From: Hydractinia symbiolongicarpus
Lineage: Eukaryota > Cnidaria > Hydrozoa > Anthoathecata > Hydractiniidae
Length of the DNA stretch: 64,000 nucleotides
Reading direction: 5' to 3'
Assembly: GCF_029227915.1 (NCBI RefSeq)
Contig: NC_079881.1
Span: forward strand, 29,551,501-29,615,500
Below are positions 1 to 10,427 of the stretch, one piece after another (within the stretch, counting starts at the first letter, position 1; each line of letters begins with the position of its first letter). Under the pieces are notes generated by a model that saw nothing but the letters and a program-made list of their open reading frames with translations, ran no database searches and was not told where the DNA came from. The translations under genes and the position numbers were made by a program.

Positions 1-181
1 CAAAAACTACATTTCATTGACTTTCTAACGGTATCAATCCACTTCAGTTAAAACGGTTGCGTCACATATTCGTGTCAACATGTATTTAGCGATATTTGTT
101 TTGATATTACTAAGTTGCATCGCTTTTAACAATGAAACGATTGACTGTGGGACTTAATTGAACTAACTTTGGACTGTGACC

Positions 182-199
182 TGATAAATGTGATAAATG
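182..199 (+). repeat. Internal 9-bp tandem duplication (TGATAAATG x2)
   Basis: TGATAAATG occupies 182-190 and again 191-199 with no spacer. The pair is present in most monomers of the array. In one subfamily (for example near 12,850, 24,810, 38,615 and 49,060) both halves changed to TTATAAATG and TTATAAGTG. The duplication therefore predates subfamily divergence and is part of the ancestral monomer. Confidence 0.85.
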
Positions 200-256
200 A
201 GAAAATTGGAATCCAAGAAATAACATTCTTCTTAATTTGACTTGATTGCTGGAACT

Positions 257-286
257 CAGCGATTACACTGGGCGCTGTGGTAGCGC
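257..286 (+). other. Two mutually exclusive 5-bp hairpins in the conserved GC-rich segment
   Basis: CAGCG (257-261) can pair with CGCTG (273-277) across an 11-base loop, and GCGCT (272-276) can pair with AGCGC (282-286) across the loop GTGGT. The two share CGCT and cannot form together. The element recurs in most monomers. Several subfamilies break the second stem without a compensating change: AGAGC (for example near 1028), GCGGT (near 1394) and AGCAC (near 29,015). A selected structure is therefore doubtful, and this is recorded only as a sequence property. Confidence 0.5.
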
Positions 287-1869
287 TTCATTTAAAAATT
301 TAGATAAATAAGTCATTCTTTACTGTGGGACCAATCCTATCCGTTATCGCGTGCTGAAGAGGTAGTGACAGTTTCAAAAACTACATTTCATTGACTTTCT
401 AACGGTGTCAGTCCGTTTGAGTTACAACGGTTGCGTCACATATTCGTACCATAATGTATTTAGCGATATTTTTTTGATATTACTAGGTTGCATCGATTTA
501 ACAATGAAACGAATGACTGTGGGACTTCATTGAACTAACTTTGGACTGTGACCTGATAAATGTGATAAATGAGAAAATTGGAATCCAAGAAATAACATTC
601 TTCTTAATTTGAAGTGATTGCTGGAACTCAGCGATTACACTGGGCGCTGTGGTAGCGCTTCATTTAAAAATTTAGATAAATAAGTCATTCTTTACTGTGG
701 GACCAATCCTATCCGTTAACGCGCGCTGAAGAAGTAGCGACAGTTTCAAAAACTACATTTCATTGACTTTCTAACGGTGTCAGTCCGTTTGAGTTACAAC
801 GGTTGCGTCACAAATTCGTACCAACATGCATTTAGTGATATTTTTTTGATATTACTAGGTTGCATCCCTTTTAACAATGAAACGAAGGACTGTGGGACTT
901 AATTGAACTAACTTTTGGACTGTGACCTGATAAATGTGATAAATGAGACAATTGGATTCCAAGAAATAACATTCTTCTTAATTTGACGGCATTGCCGGAA
1001 CTCAGCAATTACACTGGGCGCTGTGGTAGAGCTTCATTTAAAAAATTAGATAAATAAGTCATTCTTTACTGTGGGACCAATCCTAGCCGTTATCGCCCGC
1101 TGAAGAAATATCGACAGTTTCATAAACTACATTTCATTGACTTTCTAACGGTGCCAGTCCGTTTGAGTTACAACGGTTGCGTCACATATTCGTACCAACA
1201 TGTATTTAGCAATATTTTTTTTGATATTACTAGGTTGCATCCCTTTTAACAATGAAACGAATGACTGTGGGACTTAATTGAACTGACTTTTGGACTGTGA
1301 CCTGATAAATGTGATAAATGAGACAATTGGATTCCAAGAAATAACATTCTTCTTAATTTGACGGCATTGCCGTAACTCAGCGATTACACTGGGCGGTGTG
1401 GTAGCGGTTCATTTAAAAGTTTAGGTAAATAAGTCATTCTTTACTGTGGGAGCAATCCTAGCTGTTATCGCGCCCTGAAGAAATAGCGACAGTTTCAAAA
1501 ACTACATTTCATTGACTTTCTAACGGTATCAATCCACTTCAGTTAAAACGGTTGCGTCACATATTCGTGTCAACATGTATTTAGCGATATTTGTTTTGAT
1601 ATTACTAGGTTGCATCGCTTTTAACAATGAAACGAATGACTGTGGGACTTAATTGAACTAACTTTGGACTGTGACCTGATAAATGTGATAAATGAGAAAA
1701 TTGGAATCCAAGAAATAACATTCTTCTTAATTTGACGTGATTGCTGGAACTCAGCGATTACACTGGGCGCTGTGGTAGCGCTTCATTTAAAAATTTAGAT
1801 AAATAAGTCATTCTTTACTGTGGGCCCAATCCTATCCGTTATCGCGCGCTGAAGAGGTAGTGACAGTTT

Positions 1870-2241
1870 CAAAAACTACATTTCATTGACTTTCTAACGG
1901 TGTCAGTCCGTTTGAGTTACAACGGTTGCGTCACATATTCGTACCATAATGTATTTAGCGATATTTTTTTGATATTACTAGGTTGCATCGATTCAACAAT
2001 GAAACGAATGACTGTGGGACTTTATTGAACTAACTTTGGACTGTGACCTGATAAATGTGATAAATGAGAAAATTGGAATCCAAGAAATAACATTCTTCTT
2101 AATTTGACGTGATTGCTGGAACTCAGCGATTACACTGGGCGCTGTGGTAGCGCTTCATTTAAAAATTTAGATAAATAAGTCATTCTTTACTGTGGGACCA
2201 ATCCTATCCGTTAACGCGCGCTGAAGAAGTAGCGACAGTTT
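1870..2241 (+). repeat. Representative satellite monomer (372 bp, B subfamily)
   Basis: This copy serves as a reference for the unit. In order it has the CAAAAACTAC box, CATTGACTTTCTAACGG, a variable stretch with GTCAGTCCG and a TTCGTACC motif, and a T-rich GATATTT...GATATTACTAGG tract whose T-run and interruptions differ by subfamily. These are followed by GAAACGA, ACTGTGGGAC, GGACTGTGACC, the TGATAAATG direct repeat, AACATTCTTCTTAATTTGAC, GAACTCAGCGATTACACTGG, the GCGCT/AGCGC hairpin, GATAAATAAGTC, a second ACTGTGGGAC, and GCGCGCTGAAG. All frames are closed by frequent stops. It contains about 17 CpG. Confidence 0.93.
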
Positions 2242-2988
2242 CAAAAACTACATTTCATTGACTTTCTAACGGTGTCAGTCCGTTTGAGTTACAACGGTTG
2301 CGTCACATATTCGTACCAACATGTATTTAGTTATATTTTTTTGATATTACTAGGTTGCATCCCTTTTAACAATGAAACGAAGGACTGTGGGACTTAATTG
2401 AACTAACTTTTGGACTGTGACCTGATAAATGTGATAAATGAGACACTTGGATTCCAAGAAATAACATTCTTCTTAATTTGACGGCATTGCCGGAACTCAG
2501 CAATTACACTGGGCGCTGTGGTAGAGCTTCATTTAAAAATTAGATAAATAAGTCATTCTTTACTGTGGGACCAATCCTAGCCGTTATCGCGCGCTGAAGA
2601 ACTATCGAGAGTTTCATAAACTACATTTCATTGACTTCCTAACAGTGTCAGTCCGTTTGAGTTACAAAGGTTGGGTCACATATTCGTACCAACAAGCATT
2701 TAGCGATATTTTTTTTGATATTACTAGGTTGCATCGCTTTTAACAATGAAACCAATGACTGTGGGACTTAATTGAACTAACTTTGGACTATGACCTGATA
2801 AATGTGATAAATGAGACAATTTGACTCCAAGAAATAACATTCTTCTTAATTTGACGTGATTGCCGGAACTCAGCGATTACACTGGGCGGTGTGGTAGCGC
2901 TTCATTTAAAAGTTTAGGTAAATAAGTCAATCTTTACTGTGGGACCAATCCTAGCCGTTATCGCGCGCTGAAGAAATAGCGACAGTTT

Positions 2989-5211
2989 CAAAAACTACAT
3001 TTCATTGACGGTATCAATCCACTTCAGTTAAAACGGTTGCGTCACATATTCGTACCAACATGTATTTAGCGATATTTTTTTTGACATTACTAGGTTGCAT
3101 CCCTTTTAACAATGAAACGAATGACTGTGGGACTTAATTGAACTGACTTTTGGACTGTGACCTGATAAATGTGATAAATGAGACAATTGGATTCCAAGAA
3201 ATAACATTCTTCTTAATTTGACGGCATTGCCGGAACTCAGCGATTACACTGGGCGCTGTGGTAGAGCTTCATTTAAAAATTTCGATAAATAAGTCATTCT
3301 TTAGTGCGGGGCCAATCCTAGCCGTTATCGCGCGCTGAAGAACTATCGAGAGTTTCATAAACTACATTTCATTGACTTTCTAACGGTGCCAGTCCGTTTC
3401 AGTTACAAAGGTTGGGTCACATATTCGTACCAACAAGCATTTAGCGATATTTTTTTTGATATTACTAGGTTGCATCGCTTTTAACAATGAAACGAATGAC
3501 TGTGGGACTTAATTGAACTAACTTTGGACTGTGACCTGATAAATGTGATAAATGAGACAATTTGACTCCAAGAAATAACATTCTTCTTAATTTGACGTGA
3601 TTGCCGGAACTCAGCGATTACACTGGGCGGTGTGGTAGCGCTTCATTTAAAAGTTTAGGTAAATAAGTCAATCTTTACTGTGGGACCAATCCTAGCCGTT
3701 ATCGCGCGCTGAAGAAATAGCGACAGTTTCAAAAACTACATTTCATTGACGGTATCAATCCACTTCAGTTAAAACGGTTGCGTCACATATTCGTACCAAC
3801 ATGTATTTAGCGATATTTTTTTTGACATTACTAGGTTGCATCCCTTTTAACAATGAAACGAATGACTGTGGGACTTAATTGAACTGACTTTTGGACTGTG
3901 ACCTGATAAATGTGATAAATGAGACAATTGGATTCCAAGAAATAACATTCTTCTTAATTTGACGGCATTGCCGGAACTCAGCGATTACACTGGGCGCTGT
4001 GGTAGAGCTTCATTTAAAAATTTCGATAAATAAGTCATTCTTTAGTGCGGGGCCAATCCTAGCCGTTATCGCGCGCTGAAGAACTATCGAGAGTTTCATA
4101 AACTACATTTCATTGACTTTCTAACGGTGCCAGTCCGTTTCAGTTACAAAGGTTGGGTCACATATTCGTACCAACAAGCATTTAGCGATATTTTTTTTGA
4201 TATTACTAGGTTGCATCGCTTTTAACAATGAAACGAATGACTGTGGGACTTAATTGAACTAACTTTGGACTGTGACCTGATAAATGTGATAAATGAGACA
4301 ATTTGACTCCAAGAAATAACATTCTTCTTAATTTGACGTGATTGCCGGAACTCAGCGATTACACTGGGCGGTGTGGTAGCGCTTCATTTAAAAGTTTAGG
4401 TAAATAAGTCAATCTTTACTGTGGGACCAATCCTAGCCGTTATCGCGCGCTGAAGAAATAGCGACAGTTTCAAAAACTACATTTCATTGACGGTATCAAT
4501 CCACTTCAGTTAAAACGGTTGCGTCACATATTCGTACCAACATGTATTTAGCGATATTTTTTTTGACATTACTAGGTTGCATCCCTTTTAACAATGAAAC
4601 GAATGACTGTGGGACTTAATTGAACTGACTTTTGGACTGTGACCTGATAAATGTGATAAATGAGACAATTGGATTCCAAGAAATAACATTCTTCTTAATT
4701 TGACGGCATTGCCGGAACTCAGCGATTACACTGGGCGCTGTGGTAGAGCTTCATTTAAAAATTTCGATAAATAAGTCATTCTTTAGTGCGGGGCCAATCC
4801 TAGCCGTTATCGCGCGCTGAAGAACTATCGAGAGTTTCATAAACTACATTTCATTGACTTTCTAACGGTGCCAGTCCGTTTCAGTTACAAAGGTTGGGTC
4901 ACATATTCGTACCAACAAGCATTTAGCGATATTTTTTTTGATATTACTAGGTTGCATCGCTTTTAACAATGAAACGAATGACTGTGGGACTTAATTGAAC
5001 TAACTTTGGACTGTGACCTGATAAATGTGATAAATGAGACAATTTGACTCCAAGAAATAACATTCTTCTTAATTTGACGTGATTGCCGGAACTCAGCGAT
5101 TACACTGGGCGGTGTGGTAGCGGTTCATTTAAAAGTTTAGGTAAATAAGTCATTCTTTACTGTGGGAGCAATCCTAGCCGTTATCGCGCCCTGAAGAAAT
5201 AGCGACAGATT
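2989..5211. repeat. 741-bp dimer, three tandem copies
   Basis: The copies start at 2989, 3730 and 4471. Each has a 367-bp F monomer followed by a 374-bp E' monomer starting at 3356, 4097 and 4838. F carries an 8-bp deletion (TTTCTAAC missing after CATTGAC) and TTTGACATTACTAGG. E' carries CCAACAAGCATTTAG and AAAGGTTGGGTCAC. The first two copies look identical by eye; the third changes type near its end, with GTAGCGGTTC and GGGAGCAATCC. Confidence 0.93.
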
Positions 5212-5957
5212 CAAAAACTACATTTCATTGACTTTCTAACGGTATCAATCCACTTCAGTTAAAACGGTTGCGTCACATATTCGTACCAACATGTATTTAG
5301 CGATATTTGTTTTGATATTACTAGGTTGCATCGCTTTTAACAATGAAACGAATGACTGTGGCACTTACTTGAACTAACTTTGGACTGTGACCTGATAAAT
5401 GTGATAAATGAGAAAATTGGAATCCAAGAAATAACATTCTTCTTAATTTGACGTGATTGCTGGAACTCAGCGATTACACTGGACGCTGTGGTAGCGCTTC
5501 ATTTAAAAACTTAGATAAATAAGTCATTCTTTACTGTGGGACCAATCCTATCCGTTATCGCGCGCTGAAGAAGTAATGACAGTTTCAAAAACTACATTTC
5601 ATTGACTTTCTAACGGTGTCAGTCCGTTTGAGTTACAACGGTTGCGTCACATATTCGTACCATAATGTATTTAGCGATATTTTTTTGATATTACTAGGTT
5701 GCATCGCTTTTAACAATGAAACGAATGACTGTGGGACTTTATTGAACTAATTTGGACTGTGACCTGATAAATGTGATAAATGAGAAAATTGGAATCCAAG
5801 AAATAACATTCTTCTTAATTTGACGTGATTGCTGGAACTCAGCGATTACACTGGGCGCTGTGGTAGCGCTTCATTTAAAAATTTAGATAAATAAGTCATT
5901 CTTTACTGTGGGACCAATCCTATCCGTTATCGCGCGCTGAAGAAGTAGCGACAGTTT

Positions 5958-8900
5958 CCAAAACTACATTTCATTGAATTTCTAACGGTGTCAGTCCGTT
6001 TGAGTTACAACAGTTGCGTCACATATTCGTACCAACATGCATTTAGTGATATTTTTTTGATATTACTAGGTTGCATCCCTTTTAACAATGAAACGAAGGA
6101 CTGTGGGACTTAATTGAACTAACTTTTGGACTGTGACCTGATAAATGTGATAAATGAGACAATTGGATTCCAAGAAATAACATTCTTCTTAATTTGACGG
6201 CATTGCCGGAACTCAGCAATTACACTGGGCGCTGTGGTAGAGCTTCATTTAAAAAATTAGATAAATAAGTCATTCTTTACTGTGGGACCAATCCTAGCCG
6301 TTATCGCCCGCTGAAGAAATATCGACAGTTTCATAAACTACATTTCATTGACTTTCTAACGGTGCCAGTCCGTTTGAGTTACAACGGTTGCGTCACATAT
6401 TCGTACCAACATGTATTTAGCAATATTTTTTTTGATATTACTAGGTTGCATCCCTTTTAACAATGAAACGAATGACTGTGGGACTTAATTGAACTGACTT
6501 TTGGACTGTGACCTGATAAATGTGATAAATGAGACAATTGGATTCCAAGAAATAACATTCTTCTTAATTTGACGGCATTGCCGTAACTCAGCGATTACAC
6601 TGGGCGGTGTGGTAGCGGTTCATTTAAAAGTTTAGGTAAATAAGTCATTCTTTACTGTGGGAGCAATCCTAGCTGTTATCGCGCCCTGAAGAAATAGCGA
6701 CAGTTTCAAAAACTACATTTCATTGACTTTCTAACGGTATCAATCCACTTCAGTTAAAACGGTTGCGTCACATATTCGTGTCAACATGTATTTAGCGATA
6801 TTTGTTTTGATATTACTAGGTTGCATCGCTTTTAACAATGAAACGAATGACTGTGGGACTTAATTGAACTAACTTTGGACTGTGACCTGATAAATGTGAT
6901 AAATGAGAAAATTGGAATCCAAGAAATAACATTCTTCTTAATTTGACGTGATTGCTGGAACTCAGCGATTACACTGGGCGCTGTGGTAGCGCTTCATTTA
7001 AAAATTTAGATAAATAAGTCATTCTTTACTGTGGGCCCAATCCTATCCGTTATCGCGCGCTGAAGAGGTAGTGACAGTTTCAAAAACTACATTTCATTGA
7101 CTTTCTAACGGTGTCAGTCCGTTTGAGTTACAACGGTTGCGTCACATATTCGTACCATAATGTATTTAGCGATATTTTTTTGATATTACTAGGTTGCATC
7201 GATTCAACAATGAAACGAATGACTGTGGGACTTTATTGAACTAACTTTGGACTGTGACCTGATAAATGTGATAAATGAGAAAATTGGAATCCAAGAAATA
7301 ACATTCTTCTTAATTTGACGTGATTGCTGGAACTCAGCGATTACACTGGGCGCTGTGGTAGCGCTTCATTTAAAAATTTAGATAAATAAGTCATTCTTTA
7401 CTGTGGGACCAATCCTATCCGTTAACGCGCGCTGAAGAAGTAGCGACAGTTTCAAAAACTACATTTCATTGACTTTCTAACGGTGTCAGTCCGTTTGAGT
7501 TACAACGGTTGCGTCACATATTCGTACCAACATGTATTTAGTGATATTTTTTTGATATTACTAGGTTGCATCCCTTTTAACAATGAAACGAAGGACTGTG
7601 GGACTTAATTGAACTAACTTTTGGACTGTGACCTGATAAATGTGATAAATGAGACAATTGGATTCCAAGAAATAACATTCTTCTTAATTTGACGGCATTG
7701 CCGGAACTCAGCAATTACACTGGGCGCTGTGGTAGAGCTTCATTTAAAAATTAGATAAATAAGTCATTCTTTACTGTGGGACCAATCCTAGCCGTTATCG
7801 CGCGCTGAAGAACTATCGAGAGTTTCATAAACTACATTTCATTGACTTCCTAACAGTGTCAGTCCGTTTGAGTTACAAAGGTTGGGTCACATATTCGTAC
7901 CAACAAGCATTTAGCGATATTTTTTTTGATATTACTAGGTTGCATCGCTTTTAACAATGAAACCAATGACTGTGGGACTTAATTGAACTAACATTGGACT
8001 ATGACCTGATAAATGTGATAAATGAGACAATTTGACTCCAAGAAATAACATTCTTCTTAATTTGACGTGATTGCCGGAACTCAGCGATTACACTGGGCGG
8101 TGTGGTAGCGCTTCATTTAAAAGTTTAGGTAAATAAGTCAATCTTTACTGTGGGACCAATCCTAGCCGTTATCGCGCGCTGAAGAAATAGCGACAGTTTC
8201 AAAAACTACATTTCATTGACGGTATCAATCCACTTCAGTTAAAACGGTTGCGTCACATATTCGTACCAACATGTATTTAGCGATATTTTTTTTGACATTA
8301 CTAGGTTGCATCCCTTTTAACAATGAAACGAATGACTGTGGGACTTAATTGAACTGACTTTTGGACTGTGACCTGATAAATGTGATAAATGAGACAATTG
8401 GATTCCAAGAAATAACATTCTTCTTAATTTGACGGCATTGCCGGAACTCAGCGATTACACTGGGCGCTGTGGTAGAGCTTCATTTAAAAATTTCGATAAA
8501 TAAGTCATTCTTTAGTGCGGGGCCAATCCTAGCCGTTATCGCGCGCTGAAGAACTATCGAGAGTTTCATAAACTACATTTCATTGACTTTCTAACGGTGC
8601 CAGTCCGTTTCAGTTACAAAGGTTGGGTCACATATTCGTACCAACAAGCATTTAGCGATATTTTTTTTGATATTACTAGGTTGCATCGCTTTTAACAATG
8701 AAACGAATGACTGTGGGACTTAATTGAACTAACTTTGGACTGTGACCTGATAAATGTGATAAATGAGACAATTTGACTCCAAGAAATAACATTCTTCTTA
8801 ATTTGACGTGATTGCCGGAACTCAGCGATTACACTGGGCGGTGTGGTAGCGCTTCATTTAAAAGTTTAGGTAAATAAGTCAATCTTTACTGTGGGACCAA

Positions 8901-10427
8901 TCCTAGCCGTTATCGCGCGCTGAAGAAATAGCGACAGTTTCAAAAACTACATTTCATTGACGGTATCAATCCACTTCAGTTAAAACGGTTGCGTCACATA
9001 TTCGTACCAACATGTATTTAGCGATATTTTTTTTGACATTACTAGGTTGCATCCCTTTTAACAATGAAACGAATGACTGTGGGACTTAATTGAACTGACT
9101 TTTGGACTGTGACCTGATAAATGTGATAAATGAGACAATTGGATTCCAAGAAATAACATTCTTCTTAATTTGACGGCATTGCCGGAACTCAGCGATTACA
9201 CTGGGCGCTGTGGTAGAGCTTCATTTAAAAATTTCGATAAATAAGTCATTCTTTAGTGCGGGGCCAATCCTAGCCGTTATCGCGCGCTGAAGAACTATCG
9301 AGAGTTTCATAAACTACATTTCATTGACTTTCTAACGGTGCCAGTCCGTTTCAGTTACAAAGGTTGGGTCACATATTCGTACCAACAAGCATTTAGCGAT
9401 ATTTTTTTTGATATTACTAGGTTGCATCGCTTTTAACAATGAAACGAATGACTGTGGGACTTAATTGAACTAACTTTGGACTGTGACCTGATAAATGTGA
9501 TAAATGAGACAATTTGACTCCAAGAAATAACATTCTTCTTAATTTGACGTGATTGCCGGAACTCAGCGATTACACTGGGCGGTGTGGTAGCGGTTCATTT
9601 AAAAGTTTAGGTAAATAAGTCATTCTTTACTGTGGGAGCAATCCTAGCCGTTATCGCGCCCTGAAGAAATAGCGACAGATTCAAAAACTACATTTCATTG
9701 ACTTTCTAACGGTATCAATCCACTTCAGTTAAAACGGTTGCGTCACATATTCGTACCAACATGTATTTAGCGATATTTGTTTTGATATTACTAGGTTGCA
9801 TCGCTTTTAACAATGAAACGAATGACTGTGGCACTTAATTGAACTAACTTTGGACTGTGACCTGATAAATGTGATAAATGAGAAAATTGGAATCCAAGAA
9901 ATAACATTCTTCTTAATTTGACGTGATTGCTGGAACTCAGCGATTACACTGGACGCTGTGGTAGCGCTTCATTTAAAAACTTAGATAAATAAGTCATTCT
10001 TTACTGTGGGACCAATCCTATCCGTTATCGCGCGCTGAAGAAGTAATGACAGTTTCAAAAACTACATTTCATTGACTTTCTAACGGTGTCAGTCCGTTTG
10101 AGTTACAACGGTTGCGTCACATATTCGTACCATAATGTATTTAGCGATATTTTTTTGATATTACTAGGTTGCATCGCTTTTAACAATGAAACGAATGACT
10201 GTGGGACTTTATTGAACTAATTTGGACTGTGACCTGATAAATGTGATAAATGAGAAAATTGGAATCCAAGAAATAACATTCTTCTTAATTTGACGTGATT
10301 GCTGGAACTCAGCGATTACACTGGGCGCTGTGGTAGCGCTTCATTTAAAAATTTAGATAAATAAGTCATTCTTTACTGTGGGACCAATCCTATCCGTTAT
10401 CGCGCGCTGAAGAAGTAGCGACAGTTT
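5958..10427. repeat. Higher-order repeat unit II (12 monomers, 4470 bp)
   Basis: This is the second copy of the preceding unit. Monomers start at 5958, 6332, 6707, 7081, 7453, 7826, 8200, 8567, 8941, 9308, 9682 and 10056. The last two match 5212 and 5586 of unit I at offset 4470, which is 5211 minus 741. Unit II has two internal 741-bp dimers where unit I has three. Beyond 10428 the match continues for one monomer and then changes type, at about 10802, where a D monomer (6332) is replaced by an E-like one. Confidence 0.92.
8200..9681. repeat. 741-bp dimer, two tandem copies
   Basis: Monomers at 8200 (367 bp), 8567 (374), 8941 (367) and 9308 (374) repeat the F-E' dimer of 2989-5211. One dimer fewer is present here, which fully accounts for the 741-bp length difference between the two large units. 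Confidence 0.93.

Larger units (their letters stand above)
144..331 (+). repeat. Three related ACTGTG(GG)AC boxes within one monomer
   Basis: ACTGTGGGAC occurs at 144-153 and 322-331, and the shortened ACTGTGACC at 173-181. The same trio is seen in nearly every monomer. It could be residue of an older internal duplication, since the two full boxes lie 178 bp apart, near half the monomer. The sequences around the boxes do not align well by eye, so a dimeric origin is not established. Confidence 0.5.
1..746. repeat. Entry monomers A and B
   Basis: Two monomers start at 1 and 375. The first is type A: GTATCAATCCACTTCAG in place of the usual GTGTCAGTCCGTTTGAG, plus CGTGTCAACATG. The second is type B, with CGTACCATAATG. 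The array enters the window at full strength, so its left edge lies outside. The same A-B-C order recurs at 1496, 5212, 6707 and 9682. Confidence 0.85.
747..5957. repeat. Higher-order repeat unit I (14 monomers, 5211 bp)
   Basis: Monomers start at 747, 1121, 1496, 1870, 2242, 2615, 2989, 3356, 3730, 4097, 4471, 4838, 5212 and 5586. Landmarks recur 5211 bp downstream: 1496/6707, 1870/7081, 2242/7453, 2615/7826, 2989/8200, 3356/8567, 3730/8941 and 4097/9308. The private variant AGCTGTTATCGCGCCC, at about 1470 and 6681, keeps the same spacing. Homology at this offset starts about 850, inside the first monomer, and runs to the internal dimer block. Differences are few, such as GTTATAT versus GTGATAT near 2330/7541 and GACACTTGG versus GACAATTGG near 2443/7654. 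Confidence 0.92.

Noticed and set aside
20-70. RNA polymerase III internal promoter (B-box-like GGTTGGGTCAC / GGTTGAGTCAC)
   Set aside because: It departs from the GGTTCGANTCC core, has no A box at a suitable distance and no tRNA-like fold.
1-373. Monomer as a diverged dimer of a ~187-bp unit
   Set aside because: Two ACTGTGGGAC boxes lie 178 bp apart and CATTGACTTT resembles CATTCTTCTT. The spacings (178 and 210) disagree, however, and the rest does not align by eye.
480-500. CENP-B box-like element around ATTCGTACCAACATG in many monomers
   Set aside because: It matches TTCG and one central A of the known 17-bp box but lacks the CGGG part, so it does not meet the core motif.
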